Source: GCA-2731375 sp964344935
GTDB taxonomy: Bacteria; Pseudomonadota; Alphaproteobacteria; GCA-2731375
DNA: 64,000 nucleotides
Assembly (NCBI GenBank): GCA_964344935.1
Contig: CAYFPL010000011.1
Span: 1 to 64,000, forward strand
Direction: 5' to 3'
This document shows positions 8,491-17,374 of the stretch, piece by piece (the first letter of the stretch is position 1; each line of letters begins with the position of its first letter). Made by a program: the position numbers and the translations under genes. The notes under the pieces were generated by a model, which was not told where the DNA came from, ran no database searches, and saw only the letters and a program-made list of their open reading frames with translations.

Positions 8491-9532
8491 TGTCGCCCCC
8501 AAACAAGCGATCGGAATGCCAGCAGGCTGCCCAATGCCCGGGCCGCTTTTCCACATAGTCCGGATATTTGGCCCGGCAAGCATCGTCCGCATAGGCGCAG
8601 CGGGGCGCGAACGCACACCCGGTGGGCAAATCGTTCAAGGGCGGCACGATGCCGGGAATCTCCTCCAGCCGCTCGTCCGCGGCGGCTTCACCACCGCTCA
8701 TGATGGCTAACTGCGGTACCGAGGCCATTAAGCCGTGGGTATAGGGGTGCTGCGGGCGGGCGAATAGTTCCTCGACCGCGGCCTCCTCCACCTTTCGGCC
8801 TGCATACATGACAATCACCCGCCGGGTGGTTTCAGCCACCACGCCCAGGTCGTGGGTGATTAGGATGACGGCGGTGCCCAGCTGTTCTTGCAACTGCACG
8901 ATCAGGTCGAGGATCTGGGCCTGAATGGTGACGTCAAGTGCCGTGGTCGGTTCATCCGCGATCAGAACCTTGGGGTTGCAGGCCAGGGCCATGGCGATCA
9001 TCGCCCGTTGCCGCATGCCACCTGATAGCTGGTGGGGGTACTCCTTGGCTCGCTGTGCCGGTTCCGGGATTTTGACCAGATCCAGCATTTCGACAGCGCG
9101 GGCCATGGCCTCGGTCTTCGACATATTCTGATGCAGGATCAGCGACTCGGCGATCTGATAGCCAATGGTCAGGACAGGATTAAGTGAGGTCATGGGTTCC
9201 TGGAAGATCATCGAGATATCGTTGCCCCGAATATCCCGCATTTCCACTTCGTCCAGTTCCAGCAATGATCGGCCGTCGAGGGTGATCCGACCGCCGATGA
9301 TACGGCCCGGCGGGTCCGGGACCAGACGCATGACCGACAAGGCCGTTATCGATTTGCCGCAGCCCGACTCGCCCACGATGCCCAGGGTTTCACCCTTGCG
9401 CAGATCAAATGTGACGCCGTCCACGGCCTTAACGATGCCCTGGCGGGTATAGAAATAGGTTTGCAGCCCCTCGACCTGAAGGGCCAGTTCGTCCGCCACC
9501 GGCGCCTCTACTTTGTCTGCGACATCGGTCAT
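8483..9532 (-). CDS. Peptide ABC transporter ATP-binding protein (DppD/OppD type), importer 1
   Basis: The 349-residue protein contains Walker A GESGCGKSI, Q-loop FQEPMTSLNPV, signature LSGGMRQRAMIAMAL, Walker B VLIADEPTTALD and H-loop LITHDLGVV. A C-terminal oligopeptide-type region (TGCAFAPRCAYADDAC) follows. It pairs with the DppF-like subunit to energise import through the two permeases upstream. The gap to the preceding permease is 9 bases. Confidence 0.93.
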   Translation of the reverse strand: MTDVADKVEAPVADELALQVEGLQTYFYTRQGIVKAVDGVTFDLRKGETLGIVGESGCGKSITALSVMRLVPDPPGRIIGGRITLDGRSLLELDEVEMRDIRGNDISMIFQEPMTSLNPVLTIGYQIAESLILHQNMSKTEAMARAVEMLDLVKIPEPAQRAKEYPHQLSGGMRQRAMIAMALACNPKVLIADEPTTALDVTIQAQILDLIVQLQEQLGTAVILITHDLGVVAETTRRVIVMYAGRKVEEAAVEELFARPQHPYTHGLMASVPQLAIMSGGEAAADERLEEIPGIVPPLNDLPTGCAFAPRCAYADDACRAKYPDYVEKRPGHWAACWHSDRLFGGDNG

Positions 9533-9541
9533 GAAAGGGAC

Positions 9542-10435
9542 CTAGTTCCGCTGCCGGGGATCGAGAATGTCCCGCAGGGCATCGCCAAACAGGTTGGCGC
9601 CGAACACTGCCAAACTGATGGCCAGGCCTGGGAAGATCACCAGCCAGGGCGCTACGCGGACATATTCCGCGGCTGATTCTGACAGCATGCGGCCCCAGGA
9701 TGGATGCGGCTCCGGCACACCGAGGCCCAGGAAGGAGAGAGAGGCCTCAACCAGGATGGCCGAACCAAGTTGCGCCGTGAACAGCACGATCAATGGCGCC
9801 AGGGTGTTGGGCAGAACATGGCGCATGGCGACGCGCATCTCGCTCATACCGGCGGCGCGGGCGGCCTCTACAAAAGGCATCTCCCGCAACGACAAGGTAG
9901 ATGAACGCACCACGCGGGCCACGTTGGGTATCAATGGTATGGATATTGCGATTATCGTGTTGTGCAGCGACGGTCCCAGAGAGGCCGCCATGACCAATGC
10001 CAATACCAACAGCGGCAGCGCCTGCATAATGTCGATCAGGCGCTGCATCAAAAGGTCGAACCAGCCCAGCAGATAGCCTGACATCAGGCCAATGATCACG
10101 CCGATAAAGCCGCCCAGCAAAATCGAGGCGACGCCTACCGTGAGCGAAATACGGGCGCCGTGGATAATGCGGCTCAACATATCCCGGCCCATCATATCGG
10201 CCCCCATGACATACTCGCCGCTGGGCGCGAGAAGCGAGGCGGAGGCTTTGGTCTGCAATGGATCGTGAGGTGCCAGGACGTCTGCAAAAACGGCCGAGAA
10301 GACGAAAATGATCATAATCACCGCGCCGACCGCGCCGAGAGGATAGCGCTTGGCATAGAACCAGGTTTTGTCCCATCGGCCCGAAACGTGGGCCCCGGCC
10401 TTTACCAGCTCCGCTTGATGGTCGATATCAACCAT
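9542..10435 (-). CDS. Peptide ABC transporter permease (DppC type), importer 1
   Basis: The 297-residue inner-membrane protein has an N-terminal membrane segment (GAVGAVIMIIFVFSAVFA), a periplasmic stretch with GADMMGRDMLSRI, and about five further helices. The EAA-like cytoplasmic loop FVEAARAAGMSEMRVAMRHVLPN contacts the ATPases. The C-terminus NLFGDALRDILDPR is typical of DppC/OppC. It lies 20 bases downstream of the DppB-type permease. Confidence 0.93.
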   Translation of the reverse strand: MVDIDHQAELVKAGAHVSGRWDKTWFYAKRYPLGAVGAVIMIIFVFSAVFADVLAPHDPLQTKASASLLAPSGEYVMGADMMGRDMLSRIIHGARISLTVGVASILLGGFIGVIIGLMSGYLLGWFDLLMQRLIDIMQALPLLVLALVMAASLGPSLHNTIIAISIPLIPNVARVVRSSTLSLREMPFVEAARAAGMSEMRVAMRHVLPNTLAPLIVLFTAQLGSAILVEASLSFLGLGVPEPHPSWGRMLSESAAEYVRVAPWLVIFPGLAISLAVFGANLFGDALRDILDPRQRN

Positions 10436-10455
10436 GGGCGATATCCTTTAGACGG

Positions 10456-11403
10456 CTAATCGGCATATTTGATCCTCGGATCCAGAACTGCGTAAAGCAG
10501 ATCGACCAGGAAGTTGATCAGCACGGTGACGACGGCGATCAGCATCACCAGGTTTTGCACAATCGGGTAATCCCGCATTAGGATCGCCTCGACCAGGAAG
10601 TGGGCCACGCCGGGTATGTTGAAAACGGTTTCGGTAATGATCAGGCCGCCGATCAGGAATGCCGCCTCGATGCCGATGATGGTGGTCACCGGCAGCACCG
10701 CGTTCTTGAGGGCATGGTGGTAGTTGACGGAATTATCCGAGACGCCCTTTGACCGCGCCGTACGAATATAGTCCTGACGCATTACCTCCAGCATGGACGA
10801 TCGCGTCAGGCGCATGATCAGGGCGGACGAGCGGAAGCCCACAGCCGCCGCCGGTATGGAATAGAGCAGCAACTCATCCCAGAGATTTTCCGGCGGGTTC
10901 ATGTAGATTGGTATGTCGCCAAGGAAGGCGACGAAGGCCATAAGGATCAAAAGGGCCAGCCAGAACGACGGCAGAGACAGACCGCTCAATGAGATCACCC
11001 GCATGATGTAATCCAGGGCCGTGTCCTGTTTCACCGCGCTGATCACGCCGAGCGGTAGTCCGAACAGCACCGAGAATCCAAGCGCCAGGGCGGCGAGTTT
11101 CGCGGTGATGGGAATACGGGGACCCAACTCGTCGATGGCCGGCATCTCGGAGACGTACGAGAAGCCCAAGTCCCATACCATGAGGCCCTTGATCCAGGCG
11201 ATGTACTGCACCGGAATGGGCTGATCCAAACCCAGTTCCTTTTCGATCTGAGCTTTCTCCGCCGGGTCAACGAAACCGGCGGAATCGAACATGATATCGG
11301 CGATGTTTCCAGGCATCAGGCGCAACAGCACGAAAATGATGATGGACATGCCGACCAATGTCAGCACCATCAACAAGAACCGCTTTACCAGATAAGTGCC
11401 CAA
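10456..11403 (-). CDS. Peptide ABC transporter permease (DppB type), importer 1
   Basis: The 315-residue protein starts with the DppB hallmark YLVKRFLLMVLTLVGMSIIIF and has six predicted membrane helices. The EAA loop reads DYIRTARSKGVSDNSV, and the C-terminus NFLVDLLYAVLDPRIKY is characteristic. The start appears to be TTG at 11403, as no ATG precedes the first helix; GGGGAG lies about 11 bases upstream. A strong hairpin separates it from the binding-protein gene. Confidence 0.92.
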   Translation of the reverse strand: MGTYLVKRFLLMVLTLVGMSIIIFVLLRLMPGNIADIMFDSAGFVDPAEKAQIEKELGLDQPIPVQYIAWIKGLMVWDLGFSYVSEMPAIDELGPRIPITAKLAALALGFSVLFGLPLGVISAVKQDTALDYIMRVISLSGLSLPSFWLALLILMAFVAFLGDIPIYMNPPENLWDELLLYSIPAAAVGFRSSALIMRLTRSSMLEVMRQDYIRTARSKGVSDNSVNYHHALKNAVLPVTTIIGIEAAFLIGGLIITETVFNIPGVAHFLVEAILMRDYPIVQNLVMLIAVVTVLINFLVDLLYAVLDPRIKYAD

Positions 11404-11449
11404 CGCCTTTTGCTCCCCTTGGCAGCGCCGCCGAAACTCTCGGCTGACG

Positions 11450-11482
11450 GGCCGGGGCGCACCGCGACGGCGCGCCCCGGCC
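11450..11482 (-). terminator. Intercistronic GC hairpin after the importer 1 binding-protein gene
   Basis: An 11-bp perfect stem (11450-11460 with 11472-11482) encloses an 11-base loop. It sits between the binding-protein stop (11497) and the permease start. There is no clear U-tract, so it more likely stabilises the upstream message or attenuates than terminates fully. That would give more binding protein than permease. Confidence 0.6.
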
Positions 11483-11496
11483 TCGTCAAAGACAGA

Positions 11497-13095
11497 CTAT
11501 TTGTCCATCCAGACGTCTTCTAAACGCCAGTTGTTGTACAGGCTGTTCACATGTGTGACGAAACCCTTGACGTAGGGCTGCCAGCACTGCGCTGCCTTGC
11601 CGTGCATGATCATCGGCCGGGCCGCATCTTCTTGCAGCTTCTTGTCGATTTCCCAAACCAGTTTCTTGCGAGCTTCCTGGTCGGTCATCATGGACTGCTT
11701 CTCGAACAGTTTCTCCATTTCCGGCTTGCAATAGCCCGTGTAGTTGCGCTGCGAGCCGCAGGAGTAGTTCTCGTACAAGTTGGCGTCCGGATCGTCCACG
11801 CCGATACCAGTCAGGTTCAGGCCGACCATGTAATCCTTGCGCGCCACCTTGGCGTGCCAGTTACTGGTCTCCACCGTATCCAATTCGGCATCGATATAGA
11901 TCTCTTTCAAATGGTCGATCAGGATCACCGCCGGGTCACGGTAGACGGCGATGTTACGGGTCGAGACCTTGACCTTCAGCTTGTTGTCCGGGCCATAGCC
12001 AAGACTCTTCATGATCTCCCGCGCCTTCGCCCGGTTGCCGGCTACGTCCGGATTGTATCCGGCCACAGTCTTCAAAAACTCCGGCGGCATACCCCAGACG
12101 CCTGACGGCGGCGGCATCATCGCACCACCCTGTAAGTTAGAGCCTTTGCTGAGGATGTCGATGAATGCCTTGCGGTCCATCGTCAACACCATGGCCTTGC
12201 GGATTTTGGCGTTGTCGAACGGCGGCTTGAACTGGTTCACGATGAGATTGAAGGAAACATTCGTCGTGACCAGCTCGCACACCGCATGGGGGGCCTGGCT
12301 CTTCACTTCCTCCAAAAGCGGGACCGTTACGTCGACATTGAAGGTCATGTCGAACTTGCCCGCGATAAAGGCCAGCACACGGGTCGAGCGGCTTTTAATG
12401 ATGGTCCACTCAACGCCATCGAGGTACGGACGGCCCTTTTTCCAGTAGTTCTCGTTCTTGGCAAACTTCACATGCTCGTTCTGCTTCAAGCTGACGAACT
12501 TGAACGGACCGGTGCCGATCGGATGGGTGCGCATTTTTTTTGGCGACACGTGACAGGGATAGACCGGGGAATAGCCCGACGCCAGCAGCGCAACGAAAGC
12601 CGGTTGTGCTCGCTTCAGGTGGAATGTCGCCTCGTGGTCGCCGTTGGTTGTGACTTTATCCAGGTTCTTGTACCAGGCCTTGCGTGGGTTCTTGCGCATC
12701 TTGGCCTTGCGTTTGCCCTGCAGCAGGTCCCAGGTGCATTGCACATCCTTGGACGTAAAGGGCTTGCCGTCATGCCATTTCACGCCCTTGCGCAACCTGA
12801 ATGTCAGCTTGGTATGGTCGTCGCTGAATGACCAGCTTTCGGCCAAGTCAGGCACGATGGTTTCCAAGCTGTTTCGAGCGATGGCTTGATTGTACATGAT
12901 CAGATTGTTGAAAACGCCCATGTACGGCGACAGTGTGGAGTTCGTGGCTTCCTCGTGGATGGAACCACTGGGCGGCGTGCCGCGATGATAGGCTTTCAGG
13001 ATACCGCCGCTTTTCTGCGCCAATGCCACTTCCGCGCTTAACATTAATCCAAGCAGGGATGCAGCCGACGCAATCGTAACGAACTTACGTTTCAT
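11497..13095 (-). CDS. Peptide ABC transporter substrate-binding protein (SBP_bac_5), importer 1
   Basis: The 532-residue periplasmic protein has a Sec signal peptide (FVTIASAASLLGLMLSAEVALAQ). It matches the DppA/OppA family: LAESWSFSDDHTKLTFRLRKGV near residue 90, PIGTGPFKFVSLK, and a final WRLEDVWMDK. The many basic residues of the binding lobes do not reveal the ligand; family members bind peptides, sugars or opines. GGGGAGGAG precedes the ATG. It is the first gene of the minus-strand importer operon ending at 7492. Confidence 0.9.
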   Translation of the reverse strand: MKRKFVTIASAASLLGLMLSAEVALAQKSGGILKAYHRGTPPSGSIHEEATNSTLSPYMGVFNNLIMYNQAIARNSLETIVPDLAESWSFSDDHTKLTFRLRKGVKWHDGKPFTSKDVQCTWDLLQGKRKAKMRKNPRKAWYKNLDKVTTNGDHEATFHLKRAQPAFVALLASGYSPVYPCHVSPKKMRTHPIGTGPFKFVSLKQNEHVKFAKNENYWKKGRPYLDGVEWTIIKSRSTRVLAFIAGKFDMTFNVDVTVPLLEEVKSQAPHAVCELVTTNVSFNLIVNQFKPPFDNAKIRKAMVLTMDRKAFIDILSKGSNLQGGAMMPPPSGVWGMPPEFLKTVAGYNPDVAGNRAKAREIMKSLGYGPDNKLKVKVSTRNIAVYRDPAVILIDHLKEIYIDAELDTVETSNWHAKVARKDYMVGLNLTGIGVDDPDANLYENYSCGSQRNYTGYCKPEMEKLFEKQSMMTDQEARKKLVWEIDKKLQEDAARPMIMHGKAAQCWQPYVKGFVTHVNSLYNNWRLEDVWMDK

Positions 13096-13268
13096 AATAC
13101 TCCTCCCCTTGTGTTTTTTTGAATTGGTTAACGATTATGCGCAAATCCCGGGGCCCTGCCAAGGTCATCCTTGCCTATGATCGATCCTGCCATTGACAGC
13201 CCCTGGCAATGCTGGGAAGCTTCAGGCACAAAAAAGGGCGAAGTCTAACAGGGGTAAGGGGCAGAAGT

Positions 13269-14249
13269 ATGTCTGAACCGGTACTTGAGATCGACAATCT
13301 CAGCGTCCAGTTCAATCTCAAGCGCGGCGTATTGCGGGCGATCGACGGTGTTTCCTTTGATATTGCCAAGGGCGAGACATTTGGCTTGGTTGGGGAAAGC
13401 GGCTCTGGCAAGTCCGTGACGGCGCGGACCATTATGCGCCTGATACCGCAACCACCAGGCGAAATCGCCTCTGGAACAGTACGTTTCCAGGGCCGGGACC
13501 TCTACCAGATGTCTGATGCGGAAATCCGGGAAATCCGTGGACAGAATATCGCCATGGTCTTTCAGGAGCCCATGAACGCTTTGAACCCGGTGTTCACTGT
13601 CGGCAGCCAGATTGGCGACGCTTTGCGTACGAACCTTGGGCTCAGCAAGCAGGAGGCGCGGGAACGTACCATAGAGATGCTGCAACTGGTCGGCATCCCG
13701 TCTCCGGCGGCCCGGATTGACAACTATGTGCACGAGTTTTCCGGCGGCATGCGCCAGCGCGTCATGCTGGCAATGGCGCTCAGTTGCGATCCTACCTTCC
13801 TGATCGCGGACGAGCCCACCACGGCCCTGGATGTAACCATACAAGCGGTCATCCTGGAGCTGATTTCATCCATGATCGAACGCTTCCATATGTCGTTGTT
13901 GTTCATTACCCACAATTTGGGCGTTGTCGCCCATGCCTGCGACAAGATTGGCGTGATGTATGCCTCCCACCTGGTGGAACTTGGAACCAAGGCCGAGATA
14001 TTCGCCAATCCGCAGCATCCCTATACGGTTGGCCTGTTGCGCTCGATCCCGCGCCTGGATGTGCAGGAGAAATTCCTGACACCGATCGACGGCACTGTCT
14101 GCAACATGATGGACCCGCCGTCGGGCTGTAAGTTCAATCCGCGCTGTGCCCATGCCATGGATATTTGCCGCGAAAAGATCCCGGAATGGAAAGAACTGTC
14201 GCCCGGGCACTTCGCCGCCTGCCATTTGCATGAACAGCCGACGGTCTAG
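13269..14249 (+). CDS. Peptide ABC transporter ATP-binding protein (DppD type), importer 2
   Basis: The 326-residue protein carries Walker A GESGSGKSV, Q-loop FQEPMNALNPV, signature FSGGMRQRVMLAMAL, Walker B FLIADEPTTALD and H-loop FITHNLGVV. The H-loop has Asn after His where Asp is usual. The ATG at 13269 follows AAGGGG by about 8 bases; an open frame from 13209 is less likely. It and the next gene lie on the plus strand, while their presumed permeases and binding protein are transcribed toward them on the minus strand. Confidence 0.92.
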   Translation: MSEPVLEIDNLSVQFNLKRGVLRAIDGVSFDIAKGETFGLVGESGSGKSVTARTIMRLIPQPPGEIASGTVRFQGRDLYQMSDAEIREIRGQNIAMVFQEPMNALNPVFTVGSQIGDALRTNLGLSKQEARERTIEMLQLVGIPSPAARIDNYVHEFSGGMRQRVMLAMALSCDPTFLIADEPTTALDVTIQAVILELISSMIERFHMSLLFITHNLGVVAHACDKIGVMYASHLVELGTKAEIFANPQHPYTVGLLRSIPRLDVQEKFLTPIDGTVCNMMDPPSGCKFNPRCAHAMDICREKIPEWKELSPGHFAACHLHEQPTV

Positions 14250-14290
14250 ACCGGGCCTTTTGGAAAATTGCGTTTCGAGGCGGACGACAA

Positions 14291-15268
14291 ATGAGTGAAC
14301 ACCTTCTGGAAGTCAGGGACCTGGTCAAGCACTTTACGCTGCACGGCGACTTCGTCTCGCGTGTCGCCGGCAAGACGCAGACCGTCAAGGCTGTTGACGG
14401 GATCAACTTCTATATCCGCCCGGGCGAGACCCTTGGCTTGGTTGGTGAATCAGGCTGCGGCAAATCGACGACCGGACGGCTGATCACCCGCTTGATCGAG
14501 CCCTCATCGGGTGAGATCGATTTGCGCGGCGAGGATCTATTGTCGTTTTCGGCCAAGCGGATGCGCGAGACCCGTAAGGAAATTCAGTTGGTCTTTCAGG
14601 ATCCCTATTCATCGCTCAATCCGCGCAAGACCATCATGGAAATCCTCAGCCGCCCGCTGGAAGTGCATCAATTGGCCACCACCTGGCACGAGAAACGGGA
14701 ACGGGTGTTGGAGCTCCTAAATCTGGTCGGCATGGGTTCAGAACATATCGACCGCTATCCCCATGAATTCTCCGGCGGTCAACGCCAGCGTATCGCCATT
14801 GCCCGGGCACTCTCGGTGACCCCCAACCTGGTAATCGGAGACGAACCGGTTTCGGCTCTGGATGTTTCGATCCAGGCGCAGATATTGAACCTGTTCCGGG
14901 AGCTGCAGGAGAAATTCTCACTGACCTATTTGTTCATCGCTCATGACCTGGCGGTGATCCGCCATATCAGCGACCGGGTGGCTGTCATGTATGTGGGCAA
15001 GATCGTCGAGACCGGTCCAGTGGAAACCATCTTCTCCGACCCCATACATCCCTATACCAAAGCCCTGTTGGCGGCGGTGCCCGAGGCCGATCCGGAAAAG
15101 CCTGCCCCGCGCCTTACGCTCGAGGGCGAAGTCGCGACCCCCATTGACCCGCCGCCGGGCTGTCGATTGAACGGCCGTTGCCCCCTGGCAACACCGATTT
15201 GTGGCGAGGTATCGCCTGAACTGTTGTCCGTTGGCACCCACCACGAAGTGGCCTGCCATAACATTTGA
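14291..15268 (+). CDS. Peptide ABC transporter ATP-binding protein (DppF type), importer 2
   Basis: The 325-residue protein has Walker A GESGCGKST, Q-loop FQDPYSSLNPRK, signature FSGGQRQRIAIARAL, Walker B LVIGDEPVSALD and H-loop FIAHDLAVI. The C-terminal oligopeptide-type Cys segment (PGCRLNGRCPLATPIC) is present. It lies 41 bases after the DppD-like gene and is followed by a strong bidirectional terminator. Confidence 0.93.
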   Translation: MSEHLLEVRDLVKHFTLHGDFVSRVAGKTQTVKAVDGINFYIRPGETLGLVGESGCGKSTTGRLITRLIEPSSGEIDLRGEDLLSFSAKRMRETRKEIQLVFQDPYSSLNPRKTIMEILSRPLEVHQLATTWHEKRERVLELLNLVGMGSEHIDRYPHEFSGGQRQRIAIARALSVTPNLVIGDEPVSALDVSIQAQILNLFRELQEKFSLTYLFIAHDLAVIRHISDRVAVMYVGKIVETGPVETIFSDPIHPYTKALLAAVPEADPEKPAPRLTLEGEVATPIDPPPGCRLNGRCPLATPICGEVSPELLSVGTHHEVACHNI

Positions 15269-15306
15269 CGATAGGCGCCAGGAAACGGCCATTTCGGGAC
15301 AAGTAA

Positions 15307-15336
15307 AAGGCCGCGCCCTATGACAGGGCGCGGCCT
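15307..15336. terminator. Bidirectional intrinsic terminator between convergent importer 2 genes
   Basis: A perfect 12-bp stem (15307-15318 with 15325+1 to 15336) closes a 7-base loop. It is flanked by TTAATTCTT on the plus side and by TTTTAC on the minus side. It lies between the convergent ATPase gene (ends 15268) and permease gene (ends 15360) and should stop transcription from both. Confidence 0.88.
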
Positions 15337-15359
15337 TAATTCTTGCAAATGGTCTTGGC

Positions 15360-16310
15360 CTAGCGATCCTGGGTCCGCGGGTCCAATATGTCGCGAAGGC
15401 CGTCGCCGAACAGGTTGAATGCCAGCACCGCGTAACAGATGGCCAGCCCTGGATAGACCGCGATCATCGGGTGACTTTCCATGTGTTCGCGGGCGACATT
15501 AAGATCGCTGCCCCAATCGGGCGTTGGCGGCGGTGTGCCGAGGCCCAGGAACGACAGAGCCGCGATAATCAGGATGATATAGCCCAGACGCACGGTCGCA
15601 TTGACGATAAGGGGCGAGACAATGTTGGGCAGAATTTCCCGCAAGGCAATGAATACGCTGCCTTCACCTACCACATGGGCGGCTTCCACGTATTCACGTT
15701 TTGCTTCCACCATCGATGTGCCGCGGGTCAGGCGGGCAATTTCCGGCATGGTGTTCACACCCAGGGCGAACACCAGTATCAGATCGTTCCAGAAGCCTTC
15801 CAGCTTCCATTCTCGCGCCACGGTGATGATCAGCAGATAGAGTAATAAGCCTGGAAAGGCTATGAGTCCGTCGACGAAGCGCATCGAAATGGCATCGAAC
15901 CGGCCGCCGAAAAATCCAGCGAACACACCCAGGGGGATGCCCAGGGCCAGACCCAGGGCCACGGCCGCGATGGCGATCAGGACAATACGCTGCCCGCCCC
16001 AAAGGACCCGGGAGTAGATATCCCTGCCGAACTTATCCGTGCCGAAATAGTGATCGGCACTGGCCGGGGCAAGACGCTCCCGATAATTGGGTTTAGTGGG
16101 CGGATGTGTAGCAAGTACGGGCGTCAGAATACAAACCGTCAACAGGGCAACCATCATGATGGCGCCGATCGTCGCCGTCTTGCTCTTTAACAATTCATCG
16201 TAGGCGTTTCGAGTCACCGCTCGGATACGGCGCATGCGGATGGCGAACGCTGTATCGTCCGGGCTTATGGTATCGACCCGTTGGCGGGATTGCAGTTGTT
16301 GATCAGTCAT
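15360..16310 (-). CDS. Peptide ABC transporter permease (DppC type), importer 2
   Basis: The 316-residue inner-membrane protein has an N-terminal cytoplasmic tail, a first helix (GAIMMVALLTVCILTPVLA), the periplasmic motif GTDKFGRDIYSRV and an EAA loop (EYVEAAHVVGEGSVFIALREILPN). It ends with NLFGDGLRDILDPR. It lies 11 bases after the DppB-like permease, in an operon with the binding protein at 17375. Confidence 0.93.
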   Translation of the reverse strand: MTDQQLQSRQRVDTISPDDTAFAIRMRRIRAVTRNAYDELLKSKTATIGAIMMVALLTVCILTPVLATHPPTKPNYRERLAPASADHYFGTDKFGRDIYSRVLWGGQRIVLIAIAAVALGLALGIPLGVFAGFFGGRFDAISMRFVDGLIAFPGLLLYLLIITVAREWKLEGFWNDLILVFALGVNTMPEIARLTRGTSMVEAKREYVEAAHVVGEGSVFIALREILPNIVSPLIVNATVRLGYIILIIAALSFLGLGTPPPTPDWGSDLNVAREHMESHPMIAVYPGLAICYAVLAFNLFGDGLRDILDPRTQDR

Positions 16311-16321
16311 AACGGCGCCCT

Positions 16322-17272
16322 CTAACCCATGCCAACGCGCGGGTTCAGCACCCGGTACAATAGATCGACCATTAGATTGATAATGACCACCATGACACCA
16401 AGGACCAAGACACCAGCCTGGATCACCGGGAAGTCCCGTAGCTGGATGCCGTCATAGATCGCCAAGCCGATGCCCGGCCAGGAGAAGATCGTTTCCAGAA
16501 CGACAGTGCCGCCCAACAGGCTGGCTAGCTGCAGGCCTGAAATGGTGATGGTCGGAATCATGGCATTGCGCAGAGTGTATTTATAGATCACCTTGCGCTC
16601 GGACAGGCCCAAAGACCGTGCCGTGTCCACATAATCCTTGCTGATTTCATCCAACATGCTGGAACGGGTCAGCCGGGTCGTAAATGCGGCTTGGCGGAAA
16701 CCCACGGCAACGGCCGGCAGGATCAGATACCAGATGCTTTTGCCCGGATCAGTGAAAAGCGGCGCGTAGCCCGAGGATGGCAGCCAGCCCAGATGCAGCG
16801 CGAACAGCAGAATACACAGAATGGCGAACCAGAATTCCGGTATGGATATGCCGGCAAGGGACGATATTTGCGCAGAATAATCCGTCAATGTATTGCGCCT
16901 GACCGCCGCCAGCGTCCCCAATGGCACGGCGATTAGGATGGATAAGCCGATGCCGACGAGCGCGAGATAGACCGTCGCCGGTATTCGCTCCAACAGTTCG
17001 ATATTGACCGGTCGCCGGGTAACGAGAGATTTGCCGAAATCCCCCTGCAGAGCAGAGCCGACCCAGATCAGATACTGCACATAAATCGGTTTGTTGAGGC
17101 CGAATTCCTCTTCCAAGGCGGCCCGCACCTCCGGGTCTTCCTCACCGTCCGTTGCGGTCAGAGTATCAATGACATCGCCCGGCAGGGCGTGAACAAAGCC
17201 GAAAACCAGGACAGAAAGAATGAAGATGACCGGTATGATCTGCAGTATGCGGTTGATGGCATAAATAAGCAT
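16322..17272 (-). CDS. Peptide ABC transporter permease (DppB type), importer 2
   Basis: The 316-residue protein starts MLIYAINRILQIIPVIFIL, the DppB-type first helix, and ends NLMVDLLYRVLNPRVG. The EAA loop reads DYVDTARSLGLSERKV. The ATG at 17272 is preferred over an upstream ATG at 17311 because GGAG sits 8 bases before it and the upstream extension covers the intercistronic hairpin. It forms the translocation pore with the DppC-like partner. Confidence 0.92.
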   Translation of the reverse strand: MLIYAINRILQIIPVIFILSVLVFGFVHALPGDVIDTLTATDGEEDPEVRAALEEEFGLNKPIYVQYLIWVGSALQGDFGKSLVTRRPVNIELLERIPATVYLALVGIGLSILIAVPLGTLAAVRRNTLTDYSAQISSLAGISIPEFWFAILCILLFALHLGWLPSSGYAPLFTDPGKSIWYLILPAVAVGFRQAAFTTRLTRSSMLDEISKDYVDTARSLGLSERKVIYKYTLRNAMIPTITISGLQLASLLGGTVVLETIFSWPGIGLAIYDGIQLRDFPVIQAGVLVLGVMVVIINLMVDLLYRVLNPRVGMG

Positions 17273-17295
17273 GCTATCGGCTCCGGCGTGGCGCG

Positions 17296-17329
17296 CCGGT
17301 GACGCCTTCAATCATGAAAGCGTCACCGG
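17296..17329 (-). terminator. Intercistronic hairpin after the importer 2 binding-protein gene
   Basis: A perfect 10-bp stem (17296-17305 with 17320-17329) is extended inside by TTCA/TGAA. It lies between the stop of the binding-protein gene (17375) and the permease start (17272). The position mirrors the hairpin in the first importer operon, consistent with differential expression of binding protein over permeases. Confidence 0.65.
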
Positions 17330-17374
17330 ACAACTTATACGCCTCTTGCTACTACGCGTTTGCTACAAGCGCGG